From Sediminibacterium ginsengisoli (GTDB lineage Bacteria > Bacteroidota > Bacteroidia > Chitinophagales > Chitinophagaceae): a stretch of DNA of 64,000 nt. Positions 19,894 through 28,700 of this stretch are shown here, piece after piece. Position 1 is the stretch's first letter, and each line of letters opens with the position of its first letter. The position numbers were made by a program, and so were the translations under genes. The DNA is taken from NCBI GenBank assembly GCA_945865545.1, contig CAMBEQ010000003.1:30631-94630 (forward strand), given 5' to 3'. Below the pieces are notes generated by a model. The model was not told the DNA's origin. It did no database searches and worked only from the letters and a program-made list of their open reading frames with translations.

Positions 19894-20847
19894 ATGAAAA
19901 AAATAATTATACTAATTCTAATTTCTTATTTTTTAAATAGCAGCTTATACTCACAAGATATATTAATAAAAAAATCTGGAGAAGAACTGCCTTCAAAAGT
20001 TTTAGAAGTTACACTTTCAGAAGTAAAATATAGAAAGTTTGAAAATTTAAACGGCCCCATTTATACCATATTAATAAAAGATCTAAAATCTATAATATAT
20101 AAAAACGGGACTAAAGATAATTTTTACGATGAGCCATTAACGAAAATTGATACCTCCAAAAATGTCATTAATAAAAATGATTCGGTAAAAAGTTATAAAA
20201 TTGGGCAAGGAATGGACTTTAATTTGTCAATGGGTATTTCAAAGCTAGGAACAATAATTAAAAACGATAATCAAAATGAAGAATATCCAGTGTTGACTCA
20301 AAATGCTTATAGCTTAGGGTTAGGTTCAACATTAAAATTAAACGATAGAGTTAATTTGTTTATCTCTAATTCAATAATTATTGGGGCAAATTCAAATAAT
20401 TCCGAATCATCTTTAATTAATGTAACCATACTAGATTTGAATGGTGGTTTAATTTTTAAGTTATTTAAAGAAAAACCGAAAGATTTATTTTTTATGCCTG
20501 ACTTGTTTACCGTTGGCCCTTCTTATCAATTTTTCTTACACAATTCAGGTGGATATTATCGAGCTGGTAGTAATTACTTCCAAGGATATTCCGATTTTCA
20601 ATCAAATTCTTTAGGATATAACTTAGGTTTAAGATATAAGTTCCCTTTAAAAGATGCCAACCTATACGCGGCATTTTCATATACAAATCAGCCTATTGCA
20701 AATTCTTCTTATTCGTATGAGTTTAAAAATTTCACTATTTTCATAGAAGGAAAGAGAGTGGCAAAAAAAGATAAAAAAAATCGTGCTTATTTGAAAATCT
20801 CCGATTCTCCAAAAAGTCCAAATAATTTAAAAAATAGCAGAATCTAA
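19894..20847 (+). CDS. Shared 56-residue module fused to an outer-membrane beta-barrel
   Basis: A signal peptide (to about residue 20, LYSQ) is followed by the same module as in the upstream gene, DILIKKSGEELPSKV to KNGTKDNF, residues about 21-76. A Lys/Asn-rich linker then leads from about residue 105 into a beta-barrel-like region: MDFNLSMGISKLGT, YSLGLGSTLKLNDRVNLFIS, LGYNLGLRYKFPL, NLYAAFSYTNQ. The tail after residue 280 is very basic (VAKKDKKNRAYLK), unusual for a barrel, which normally ends in an aromatic residue. The gene converges on tatD with 23 bases between. Function unknown; the module-plus-barrel layout suggests a surface or periplasm-facing binding role, which is inference. Confidence 0.7.
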   Translation: MKKIIILILISYFLNSSLYSQDILIKKSGEELPSKVLEVTLSEVKYRKFENLNGPIYTILIKDLKSIIYKNGTKDNFYDEPLTKIDTSKNVINKNDSVKSYKIGQGMDFNLSMGISKLGTIIKNDNQNEEYPVLTQNAYSLGLGSTLKLNDRVNLFISNSIIIGANSNNSESSLINVTILDLNGGLIFKLFKEKPKDLFFMPDLFTVGPSYQFFLHNSGGYYRAGSNYFQGYSDFQSNSLGYNLGLRYKFPLKDANLYAAFSYTNQPIANSSYSYEFKNFTIFIEGKRVAKKDKKNRAYLKISDSPKSPNNLKNSRI

Positions 20848-20870
20848 TCATGGGTTTAGGGCATCCTACC

Positions 20871-21638
20871 CTATATCCCAAACACCCCTTCCGCATTTTT
20901 AGTAGTCATTTCCGCTACTTCATGCAAAGGAATATTTTTAATTTCTGCCAACTTCATCGCCACCTGAATCATATAACTAGGTTCATTAGTTTTACCACGA
21001 AAAGGTACCGGTGCTAAATAAGGCGCATCGGTTTCTAATACCAACCATTCCATTGGAATGTCTTTAATGGCTTCCGCCACACCTGCATTTTTATAAGTAA
21101 GCACACCACCCAAACCTAAATGAAAACCCATGGAAATAATTTGTTCGGCCGATTCTTTACTACCACTAAAGCAATGAAAAATTCCACGCAAACCTTTTTT
21201 AGCAAAATGCTTTACTGCTTCAATGGTTTCGCCCATGGCATTGCGTGTATGAATGGCAATAGGTAATTGATAATCTAAAGCCCATTGCATTTGCGTAGTA
21301 AAAGCAAGCTGTTGTTGAGCAGTAAAAGTTTTATCCCAATAAAAATCCAAACCAATTTCACCAATAGCAATAAATTTTCTTTTTTGCAATTGTTGTTCCA
21401 CCACTGCCAATTCCTCTTCCACATTTTCTTTCACGGAGCAAGGGTGTAAACCCATCATGGCCATACAATTTTTTGGATGAGCCGATTCCACTGCCAACAT
21501 CGCCTCCAAAGTATGACTATCAATGGCAGGCATAATAATGGTATCAATGCCATTGTCCAAGGCATTTTTAAGTACCCCCGCTAGGTTGTCTTTAATAGGG
21601 TCTGAATAGAGGTGGGCATGGGTGTCTATGAATCTCAT
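20871..21638 (-). CDS. tatD: TatD family metal-dependent hydrolase (DNase)
   Basis: TatD-family enzymes are TIM-barrel hydrolases with 3'-5' exonuclease or DNase activity in the characterised members. The metal-binding start FIDTHAHLYSD, the EIGLDFYWD motif near residue 97, LPIAIHTRNA near 130, GIFHCFSGS near 152 and LETDAPYLAPVPFRGKTNEPSY near 200 are all present. The length of 255 is normal. Several TatD paralogues occur in many genomes, so the physiological substrate is not fixed by sequence. It stands alone on the minus strand. Confidence 0.93.
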   Translation of the reverse strand: MRFIDTHAHLYSDPIKDNLAGVLKNALDNGIDTIIMPAIDSHTLEAMLAVESAHPKNCMAMMGLHPCSVKENVEEELAVVEQQLQKRKFIAIGEIGLDFYWDKTFTAQQQLAFTTQMQWALDYQLPIAIHTRNAMGETIEAVKHFAKKGLRGIFHCFSGSKESAEQIISMGFHLGLGGVLTYKNAGVAEAIKDIPMEWLVLETDAPYLAPVPFRGKTNEPSYMIQVAMKLAEIKNIPLHEVAEMTTKNAEGVFGI

Positions 21639-21713
21639 GGTACAAAAAAAAGCTATTTTTTACTTTTTACATAATAAACCCTTCAATACGTCGTTTTAGG
21701 TAGGTAGACAACA

Positions 21714-21800
21714 TTGGTCTTATTAGTACAGACAGTAAACTTTGTTTTTTATAGGGTACGGATTATACCGGCTGGGGTTTCTACCTTGGCCTTTTTTTTG
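21714..21800 (+). ncRNA. Candidate very short RNA with intrinsic terminator
   Basis: In the gap between two minus-strand genes the plus strand shows TTG (21714-21716), 20 bases, then AAACTTTG (21737-21744, one mismatch to TAnnTTTG). About 25 bases on there is an 8-bp stem (21770-21777 with 21784-21791) followed by eight T. Three of its pairs are G-U only in the plus-strand RNA. No plus-strand gene lies upstream that would need a terminator here. A transcript of about 50 bases is predicted. Confidence 0.3.
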
Positions 21801-21809
21801 CCTTAAACT

Positions 21810-22439
21810 TTATTGAATAACTTCGAATCGATAGCCCAAATTAGAGAAATAATCCAGCACAGCAGGCAAGGCAACCTGTAATCTATCCCATGCTTTGGCA
21901 CTGTCATGAAAAACCACAATCGATCCAGGTTGAGCATGCTTAATTACATTGCGCGCACATTGTTCCCCAGATAATTGTACATCAAAATCACCACTCAAAA
22001 CATCCCACATAATAATTTGCTGTGGCATGATTTTATCTGCAGCTATATTTTTTAATTGTACTCTGCTTATTCTTCCATAAGGTGGGCGAAATAAATTAGA
22101 TACAATTAAATTAGAAGCACTTTTAATATTTTCTAAATAAGTAGCCGCATCTGTTTTCCATCCATTTAAATGATCATAGGTATGATTACCCACTACATGC
22201 CCTTCCTGTATAATTTGCTCATAAATATTGGCGTAAGAAAGTACGTTTTTTCCAATGCAAAAAAAACTTGCTTTGGCATTATATTTTTTCAGCTGCGTCA
22301 ATACAAAAGGAGTGGCATCAGGGTGTGGCCCATCATCAAAACTTAAATAAATCACCTTATCGGCACTCGGTATTTTCCAGGTACAAGCCGGATACAAAGC
22401 GCGCAGCCAAAAAGGTGTTTTTACTAAATACATACCCAA
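21810..22439 (-). CDS. Polysaccharide deacetylase (NodB domain)
   Basis: Carbohydrate esterase family 4 enzymes remove N-acetyl groups from glycans such as peptidoglycan or exopolysaccharide. The metal triad is intact: the Asp pair in YLSFDDGPHPDA near residue 33 and the two His in VGNHTYDHLNGW near residue 85. The RPPYGRISR motif near residue 120 and VVFHDSAKAW near 175 complete the active site. At 209 residues it is little more than the NodB domain. No clear signal peptide is present, though a short hydrophobic stretch (FWLRALYPA) lies at the start, so the cellular place is uncertain. It is divergent from gltX. Confidence 0.9.
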   Translation of the reverse strand: MGMYLVKTPFWLRALYPACTWKIPSADKVIYLSFDDGPHPDATPFVLTQLKKYNAKASFFCIGKNVLSYANIYEQIIQEGHVVGNHTYDHLNGWKTDAATYLENIKSASNLIVSNLFRPPYGRISRVQLKNIAADKIMPQQIIMWDVLSGDFDVQLSGEQCARNVIKHAQPGSIVVFHDSAKAWDRLQVALPAVLDYFSNLGYRFEVIQ

Positions 22440-22470
22440 AGATAAATAGTTCTTTTGCCCATTTGAATAT

Positions 22471-22478
22471 TATCTTTG
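22471..22478 (+). promoter_or_regulatory. -7 box of gltX
   Basis: TATCTTTG is an exact TAnnTTTG match, 18 bases before the gltX ATG. It lies in the 56-base spacer shared with the divergent deacetylase gene. Confidence 0.65.
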
Positions 22479-22495
22479 TGTAAATAAAAAAGAGC

Positions 22496-24019
22496 ATGGA
22501 TTCAAAGGTTAGAGTCAGGTTTGCACCCTCCCCTACAGGCGGCCTACACTTAGGCGGGGTAAGAACTGTATTGTTTAATTACTTATTCGCCAAGCATCAT
22601 GGCGGGGAATTTATTTTAAGAATAGAAGACACCGATCAAACCCGTTTCGTGGCAGGTGCAGAACAGTATATTATAGACACTTTAAACTGGTGTGGACTTG
22701 TTCCAGACGAGAGCCCTTTGCATGGTGGCGCTTATGGCCCCTACAGACAAAGTGAACGCAAAGCCATTTATACTCAATATGCAAATACTTTAATTGAAAA
22801 AGGATTCGCTTATTATGCATTTGATACCCAAGAAGATTTAGAAGAGAAAAGAAAGCAGCTACCTAATTTTCAATACAGTCCTGCCCATAGAATGGAAATG
22901 AAAAATTCTATTTCTTTATCAGAAAGTGAAGTAAGTGAATTATTGAAAAAAAATACACCGTATGTTATTCGTATAAAAATACCTGATGATGAAGAAGTAG
23001 TATTTACCGATATTATTAGAGGCGAAGTTCGATTTGATGTAAGCACTGTTGATGATAAAGTTTTATTAAAAGCCGACGGCATGCCTACTTATCATTTGGC
23101 CGTGGTGGTGGATGATTACTTAATGAAAATCACCCATGCATTTAGAGGAGAAGAGTGGCTTCCAAGTGCACCGGTACACATATTATTATGGAAGTATTTA
23201 TTTGGGTTGGATAAGATGCCTAAATGGGCGCACTTGCCATTAATATTAAAGCCAGAAGGCAGTGGAAAATTAAGCAAGCGGGATGGAGAGCGTTTAGGAT
23301 TCCCAGTATTTGCGATGGATTGGAGCGATCCTACTACTAAAGAAACGACTGTTGGATTTAAGGAAAAAGGATTTTTACCTGAGGCCTTCATTAACTTCCT
23401 AGCCATGTTGGGCTGGAATGATGGCAGCGATAAAGAAATATTTACGATAGAAGAATTGATTGCTGCTTTTGATTTAGAGAGAGTGCATAAAGGGGGAGCC
23501 AAGTTTGATTATGAAAAAGCAAAATGGTTTAACCAAGAATGGATTAAGAAAACCGATAATACCATTTTAGCGGAATTATTGCAACCCTTCTTCGATCAAG
23601 AAAAAATTGAAATACACGAGCGCTCTTATTTAATTAAGGTAATTGGCATGGTAAAAGATCGTTGCCATTTACTAACCGATTTTATTACGCAAAGCAGTTT
23701 CTTTTTTGCAGCACCTACAACAATAGATACTTCAGCCATTTTACCAAAATGGGAAGAAAAGAAGCATGTTTTTTTTACAGCCCTTGTCCAATCATTCCAA
23801 GAAATGAGTGGTAAGCCTTTAGCTGCCGAATTAGAAGCGAATTTTAAAACCTTGGCGGCTAGTCACGAAATAAAACCAGGCGATTTATTATTACCCCTAA
23901 GAATTATGTTGGTGGGTGGTAAATTTGGCCCAGGTGTTTTTGACATTATCGAAGCCATTGAAATACCTGATACGATAAAAAGAATTGAACATAGTTTGCA
24001 ATTACTTTCAGAAAAATAA
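22496..24019 (+). CDS. gltX: Glutamyl-tRNA synthetase
   Basis: GltX charges tRNA-Glu in the cytoplasm. The class I signature FAPSPTGGLHLGGVRT (HIGH variant HLGG) is at residues 9-24, and the KMSKS loop is GKLSKRDGE near residue 260. RIEDTDQTRFV, PYRQSER and the central FRGEEWLPSAPVHILLW are typical of non-discriminating or discriminating bacterial GluRS alike. The length of 507 is normal for the family. It starts a plus-strand run with the B12-binding protein 15 bases downstream. Confidence 0.97.
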   Translation: MDSKVRVRFAPSPTGGLHLGGVRTVLFNYLFAKHHGGEFILRIEDTDQTRFVAGAEQYIIDTLNWCGLVPDESPLHGGAYGPYRQSERKAIYTQYANTLIEKGFAYYAFDTQEDLEEKRKQLPNFQYSPAHRMEMKNSISLSESEVSELLKKNTPYVIRIKIPDDEEVVFTDIIRGEVRFDVSTVDDKVLLKADGMPTYHLAVVVDDYLMKITHAFRGEEWLPSAPVHILLWKYLFGLDKMPKWAHLPLILKPEGSGKLSKRDGERLGFPVFAMDWSDPTTKETTVGFKEKGFLPEAFINFLAMLGWNDGSDKEIFTIEELIAAFDLERVHKGGAKFDYEKAKWFNQEWIKKTDNTILAELLQPFFDQEKIEIHERSYLIKVIGMVKDRCHLLTDFITQSSFFFAAPTTIDTSAILPKWEEKKHVFFTALVQSFQEMSGKPLAAELEANFKTLAASHEIKPGDLLLPLRIMLVGGKFGPGVFDIIEAIEIPDTIKRIEHSLQLLSEK

Positions 24020-24034
24020 TGTAACTTAATAGCA

Positions 24035-24436
24035 ATGAAACCCATTAGAGTATTAGTAGCAAAAGTAGGATTAGACGGTCATGACCGTGGTGCTAAAATT
24101 ATAGCTACTGCCCTTCGTGATGCAGGGATGGAAGTGATTTACACTGGCCTACGTCAAAGCCCTGAGATGGTTGTACAAGCTGCTTTACAAGAAGATGTAG
24201 ATGCCATTGGCATTAGTATTTTATCGGGGGCGCACATGACTGTATTTCCAAAAGTGTATCAACTCATGCAAGAAAAAGGATTGACCAATGTGCTCTTAAC
24301 AGGGGGTGGGATTATCCCCGAAGAAGACAGTATTAAATTACTTGAAATGGGAGTTGGCACTTTATTTGCACCAGGTACCAACACAGCAGATATTGCTAGC
24401 TACATCAAAGATTGGGTTTCCGCGCGAAAAAAATAA
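24035..24436 (+). CDS. Stand-alone B12-binding protein (methylmalonyl-CoA mutase C-terminal domain)
   Basis: At 133 residues this is only the cobalamin-binding domain normally found at the C-terminus of methylmalonyl-CoA mutase. The DxHxxG motif is [12 protein letters not shown], with His16 as the expected lower cobalt ligand; the SxL motif is [10 protein letters not shown] and the last loop is LLTGGGII. The mutase barrel is not in the window, so it may act as the small subunit of a split mutase encoded elsewhere or as a B12-dependent accessory protein. The next gene is an enoyl-CoA hydratase, which gives a loose acyl-CoA theme. Confidence 0.88.
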   Translation: MKPIRVLVAKVGLDGHDRGAKIIATALRDAGMEVIYTGLRQSPEMVVQAALQEDVDAIGISILSGAHMTVFPKVYQLMQEKGLTNVLLTGGGIIPEEDSIKLLEMGVGTLFAPGTNTADIASYIKDWVSARKK

Positions 24437-24467
24437 ATTGCTTTTTTTAACTAATAAAATTGCTCCT

Positions 24468-25250
24468 ATGTCCTCCTTTCAAACTTTGTTTACCAAAATG
24501 GAAGATCATACTTTGATCATTACCATTAATCGTCCTGACAAATTAAATGCATTAAATCAACAAGTCATGAAGGACTTAGATGCAGTCATGGACAGAGTAT
24601 ATAAATTTCCAGAAATTAAAAGTGTAGTGATAACGGGTGCAGGTTTAAAAAGTTTTGTCGCAGGCGCCGATGTCAAAGAATTTGAATCCTTATCTAAAGC
24701 AGATGCTACTGCCCTTGCGAAAAGAGGACAAGATGTGTTTTTTAAAATAGAACATTCTCCCAAACCAGTGATAGCTTGTGTGAATGGATTTGCTTTAGGT
24801 GGTGGTTGCGAACTAGCGATGGCCTGTCATTTTATAATTGCTTCAGAAAGTGCTGTATTTGGACAACCCGAAGTAAACTTAGGTATTATGGTAGGTTATG
24901 GTGGTTCACAAAGACTTACCCAAAGAGTGGGTAAAGGGCGCGCTATGGAATTAGTGATTACAGGTAAAACCATCAATGCCACCCAAGCTATGAATTACGG
25001 ATTAGTGAATTATGTGGTTCCTCAAACTGAATTATTAGACAAAGCTTTCTCCATATTAAGAGTGTCTCATGAAAAAGCACCATTGTCAGTGGCTAATTCC
25101 ATTAAGGCAGTAAACGCTGCTTGGAATGAAGCTGAAAATGGCTATGAGGTTGAAGCTAAACTATTCGGCGAATGCTTTACAACGCATGACGCTAAAGAAG
25201 GCATCACGGCATTTATAGAGAAAAGAAAGCCCGAATTCAAAGGGAATTAA
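24468..25250 (+). CDS. Enoyl-CoA hydratase/isomerase (crotonase family)
   Basis: Crotonase-fold enzymes hydrate or isomerise acyl-CoA thioesters. I start it at the ATG at 24468 (MSSFQTLFTKMED); a longer frame runs back into the preceding gene and has no family similarity there. The oxyanion-hole motifs are FVAGADVKEF near residue 65 and ACVNGFALGGGCELAMACHF near 103. The catalytic Glu pair is also likely present, in GGGCELAMAC and QPEVNLGIMVGYGGSQRL. At 260 residues it has the exact length of short-chain enoyl-CoA hydratase. Substrate chain length cannot be read from sequence. Confidence 0.92.
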   Translation: MSSFQTLFTKMEDHTLIITINRPDKLNALNQQVMKDLDAVMDRVYKFPEIKSVVITGAGLKSFVAGADVKEFESLSKADATALAKRGQDVFFKIEHSPKPVIACVNGFALGGGCELAMACHFIIASESAVFGQPEVNLGIMVGYGGSQRLTQRVGKGRAMELVITGKTINATQAMNYGLVNYVVPQTELLDKAFSILRVSHEKAPLSVANSIKAVNAAWNEAENGYEVEAKLFGECFTTHDAKEGITAFIEKRKPEFKGN

Positions 25251-25262
25251 TCACACCTTTCT

Positions 25263-25270
25263 TACCTTTG
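25263..25270 (+). promoter_or_regulatory. -7 box of fumC
   Basis: TACCTTTG, an exact consensus match, ends 20 bases before the fumC ATG and lies 13 bases after the preceding stop codon. Confidence 0.65.
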
Positions 25271-25289
25271 CATTACCAAATTTTACATT

Positions 25290-26684
25290 ATGGAATACAG
25301 AATTGAGAAAGATACGATGGGTGAAGTAAAAGTACCTGCCAATGTTTATTGGGGTGCTCAAACACAAAGAAGCATTGACAACTTTAAAATAGCGCAGGAT
25401 ATTAATAGAATGCCTAAGGAAATTATTAAAGCATTTGCGTATTTAAAAAAAGCTGCCGCCTTAACCAATTTTGATGCTGGTGTTTTACCTAAAGAAAAAT
25501 CGGAATTAATTGGCCAAGTATGTGATGAAATTATTGCCGGCAAATTAGATGATCAATTTCCATTAGTAGTTTGGCAAACAGGAAGTGGTACACAAAGCAA
25601 TATGAATTTAAATGAAGTCATTGCTTACCGCGCACACGTAATTAAAGGAGGAAGTTTAAGCGACAAAGAAAAATTCTTACACCCTAACGACGACGTTAAT
25701 AAATCTCAGTCTTCTAACGATACTTTTCCCACTGCAATGCATATTGCAGCCTATCAAATTTTAACGCAAACTACCATTCCTGGTATCACTGCTTTAAAAA
25801 ATACTTTAGAAGCCAAGAGCAAAGAATTTATGCAAGTGGTTAAAATAGGTCGTACCCATTTTATGGATGCAACCCCTTTAACATTAGGCCAAGAAATAAG
25901 CGGTTATGTAAGTCAATTGAACCATGGCTTAAAAGCCATCAACAATACCCTTGCGCATTTAAGTGAATTAGCCTTAGGTGGTACTGCAGTGGGTACGGGC
26001 ATTAATACACCCAAAGGCTATTCAGAAAATGTAGCAAAACACATTGCTAAATTAACTGGCCTCCCTTTTATCACTGCAGAAAATAAATTTGAAGCATTGG
26101 CTGCACACGATGCTATTGTTGAATCGCATGGTGCTTTAAAAACTGTAGCGGTAAGTTTAATGAAAATCGCGAACGATGTGCGTATGTTATCTTCAGGACC
26201 ACGCAGTGGTATTGGTGAACTTTTTATTCCCGACAACGAACCAGGATCTTCTATCATGCCAGGAAAAGTAAACCCAACACAAAGCGAAGCACTTACTATG
26301 ATTGCCGCACAAGTGATGGGCAATGATGTAGCAATTAATATTGGAGGATCAATGGGTCATTTTGAATTAAATGTTTTCAAACCCTTGATGATCTATAATT
26401 ACTTACACAGCGCTCGTTTAATTGGAGATGGTTGCGTAAGCTTTAATGAAAAATGTGCAATAGGCTTAGCTCCTATCGAAGCCAACATTAACAAACACGT
26501 TAATAATAGCTTAATGCTAGTAACTGCATTGAACACGAAAATTGGTTACTACAAAGCCGCAGAGATTGCGCAAAAAGCACATAAAGAAGGCACCACTTTA
26601 AAAGAGATGGCCGTTAAATTAGGCTATGTCACTCCCGAAGAATTTGACGCCTGGGTGATCCCTAAGGATATGGTAGGGTTGTAG
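25290..26684 (+). CDS. fumC: Fumarate hydratase, class II
   Basis: Class II fumarase interconverts fumarate and malate in the TCA cycle without an iron-sulfur cluster. The superfamily signature [16 protein letters not shown] is at about residues 317-332, with the mobile-loop Ser. The [19 protein letters not shown] and [21 protein letters not shown] segments and [18 protein letters not shown] are typical. The length of 464 is standard for FumC, and the ASPA-type lyases differ in these blocks. It has its own promoter and ends beside a large palindromic spacer. Confidence 0.97.
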   Translation: MEYRIEKDTMGEVKVPANVYWGAQTQRSIDNFKIAQDINRMPKEIIKAFAYLKKAAALTNFDAGVLPKEKSELIGQVCDEIIAGKLDDQFPLVVWQTGSGTQSNMNLNEVIAYRAHVIKGGSLSDKEKFLHPNDDVNKSQSSNDTFPTAMHIAAYQILTQTTIPGITALKNTLEAKSKEFMQVVKIGRTHFMDATPLTLGQEISGYVSQLNHGLKAINNTLAHLSELALGGTAVGTGINTPKGYSENVAKHIAKLTGLPFITAENKFEALAAHDAIVESHGALKTVAVSLMKIANDVRMLSSGPRSGIGELFIPDNEPGSSIMPGKVNPTQSEALTMIAAQVMGNDVAINIGGSMGHFELNVFKPLMIYNYLHSARLIGDGCVSFNEKCAIGLAPIEANINKHVNNSLMLVTALNTKIGYYKAAEIAQKAHKEGTTLKEMAVKLGYVTPEEFDAWVIPKDMVGL

Positions 26685-27038
26685 TTTTATAAGATTCATC
26701 TATTGAATATTAAATTTCACTCCGGTGCTTTCAAGAGAATAAATACCTATTTCTCTCTCTCTCAATCGCTTCGCTCAAATGTTCGTTCAAAATAGTATTG
26801 ATTCTCTTTTTCGCGCAGCATTGTTAAAGAGTTAATCAGTGCATATTGTATTTCACACCTGAACATCGAGCCATAGCGTATAAAAATTCATAAATTTTAA
26901 CGTAAAAAAAGTCAGCATGTTTGAGCACGAAGTGCGAGTTCTGACTTTTAGTTATAATTTATGAATTTTAGCGTCATGGCGAGCCGAGAAGGATGAAATA
27001 TAATATGCACAGATGAATTATTCTCTTGAATAGTTCAA
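26685..27038. repeat. Large nested imperfect palindrome between convergent genes
   Basis: The 354-base gap holds no gene. The outermost arms are 13 bases and perfectly complementary (26730-26742 and 27018-27030). The next pair, 16 bases with 15 matches, is 26839-26854 with 26995-27010. Weaker pairing continues inward around 26866-26893 with 26963-26986, and a 9-bp apical stem (26907-26915 with 26941-26949) carries GAGC-ACGAAGT-GCGA at 26923-26937. A side hairpin (26742-26752 with 26789-26799, one bulge) carries, on the minus strand, GAGC-GAA-GCGA. It may end transcription from both sides, but its size exceeds any normal terminator. Confidence 0.7.
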
Positions 27039-28664
27039 TTAGTAAACTCTTTCTCCGTTCAAATAAGTCTTCAACACTTTCACCTGCAAAATACTATCAC
27101 TAGGCACTTTCATTAAGTCCTTGTCCAATAAAATAAAGTCGGCTTTCTTACCCACTTCAATACTACCAACTTGTTTATCCATACGATTGGCTTTCGCTGC
27201 CCAAATGGTCATGCCACGAATGGTTTGCTCACGCGATAAAGCATTCTCCATTTGAAAGCCGCCAGCAGGAAAACCTTTTGCATCCTGTCTTGCAACGGCA
27301 GCTAAAAATGTTTTGAAAGGATTAATTTCTTCAACTGGGAAGTCGGTACCGAGTGGTAACCAGTTGTTTTGTTCAAGTAATTGCTTAAATGCATAGCCGC
27401 CTTTTAATCTTTCAGCACCCAATCTTTCTGCAGCCCAATACATATCACTGGTCGCATGAGTAGGTTGCACCGAAGGCACAATACTATTTTCACCGAACAA
27501 ATGAAAATCTGCTGGATGCATAATTTGAGCATGCTCAATTCTCCATCTTTTATCATTCTTCCCTTTTAAATATTTAGCATATACATTTAAAATAATTCGG
27601 TTGGCACTATCACCAATAGCATGCGTACACATTTGAAAATCGGTAGTAATTAATTTAGCAGCAATGCTATCAAAATGTGCAGGGCTACTTAATAAAAAGC
27701 CCGGCCAGCCTGCTTTATCGGAATAAGGTTGTAGCAAACAAGCACCTCTTGAACCTAGTGCGCCATCCCCATACACTTTAATCCCTTTCACCATTAATTT
27801 ATCTGTGACGTATCCGCCATCTGTAAAATATTTTGAAGTATAGGTACTTGGCTTATCACTTAACATTACATACAAGCGCATTTTTAAATCATTCGATTTT
27901 TGTAATGCGTCTATCCTATCCACCTCCTCTGGACTCAATCCACAATCGGTAATCGTGGTTAATCCAGTTGCAAAACAATTTTCTTGTGCTGCCGTTAACC
28001 AATCTTTATAATCTTCCTGAGTGGCAGAAGGCACTTGTTTTTCTACCACACCCACTGCATTATCAATTAATAATCCTGTTAACTTTCCTGCTTGCATGGT
28101 AAACTGACCGCCTTCAATAGTTTGTCCAGCTTTCACGCCAGCCAACTGCAGTGCAACATCATTGGCAATACTTGCATGGCCATCTACCCTTTCTAAAATA
28201 ACAGGTCTATCAGGAAATAATAAATTTAATTCAACATTGGTGGGAAACTGTTTACCTGGAAAACGATTCTGATCCCATCCCCTTCCTTTAATCCATCCTT
28301 TACCCGGATGCTTTGCTGCAAAAGCTTTCACTCTTTCAATGGCTTCTTGCCAACTAGGAACAAACATTAAATCCACTGCATAGAGCGATTGCCCATAGCC
28401 TAAAAAATGCGCATGTGCATCTATAAAACCTGGATAGATGATTGCATCATTTGCATTCACAATGCTATCCGATTGGTATTCTTTTAGAATTTCATCGTTG
28501 GTTCCTACTGCCACAATTTTGCCATCTTGTATGGCCATGGCTTGCGCGGTACTAAACTCATTATTAACCGTATAAATTTGCGCATGATGCACAATTAAAT
28601 CTACTCTTTGATTAATACATGCACTAAATAATAGTACAGTCGCGAAAGCAATTAATAAACGCAT
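27039..28664 (-). CDS. Lipoprotein amidohydrolase (amidohydrolase_3, YtcJ-like)
   Basis: This is a metal-dependent TIM-barrel hydrolase of the YtcJ type. A lipobox, LLFSAC, at about residues 11-16 predicts a lipid-anchored protein. The metal-binding PGFIDAHAHFLGYG is near residue 80, ERVDGHASIAN near 160, a TTITDCGL strand near 235, then CTHAIGDSANRIIL near 345 and LGTDFPVEEINPF near 445. The final beta-strands (VGSIEVGKKADFILLDKDL) close the small domain. The length of 541 is normal. The substrate of this family is not known. The AraC regulator lies upstream in the same direction, 36 bases away. Confidence 0.9.
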   Translation of the reverse strand: MRLLIAFATVLLFSACINQRVDLIVHHAQIYTVNNEFSTAQAMAIQDGKIVAVGTNDEILKEYQSDSIVNANDAIIYPGFIDAHAHFLGYGQSLYAVDLMFVPSWQEAIERVKAFAAKHPGKGWIKGRGWDQNRFPGKQFPTNVELNLLFPDRPVILERVDGHASIANDVALQLAGVKAGQTIEGGQFTMQAGKLTGLLIDNAVGVVEKQVPSATQEDYKDWLTAAQENCFATGLTTITDCGLSPEEVDRIDALQKSNDLKMRLYVMLSDKPSTYTSKYFTDGGYVTDKLMVKGIKVYGDGALGSRGACLLQPYSDKAGWPGFLLSSPAHFDSIAAKLITTDFQMCTHAIGDSANRIILNVYAKYLKGKNDKRWRIEHAQIMHPADFHLFGENSIVPSVQPTHATSDMYWAAERLGAERLKGGYAFKQLLEQNNWLPLGTDFPVEEINPFKTFLAAVARQDAKGFPAGGFQMENALSREQTIRGMTIWAAKANRMDKQVGSIEVGKKADFILLDKDLMKVPSDSILQVKVLKTYLNGERVY

Positions 28665-28700
28665 AGTAATAGTTTGAGAAAATAAAAGTAAGTAAAAAAA

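Noticed and set aside
24306..24467. Upstream extension of the enoyl-CoA hydratase into the B12-binding gene
   Set aside because: The added residues lie in another frame of a well-supported gene and match no crotonase; the ATG at 24468 gives the family length.
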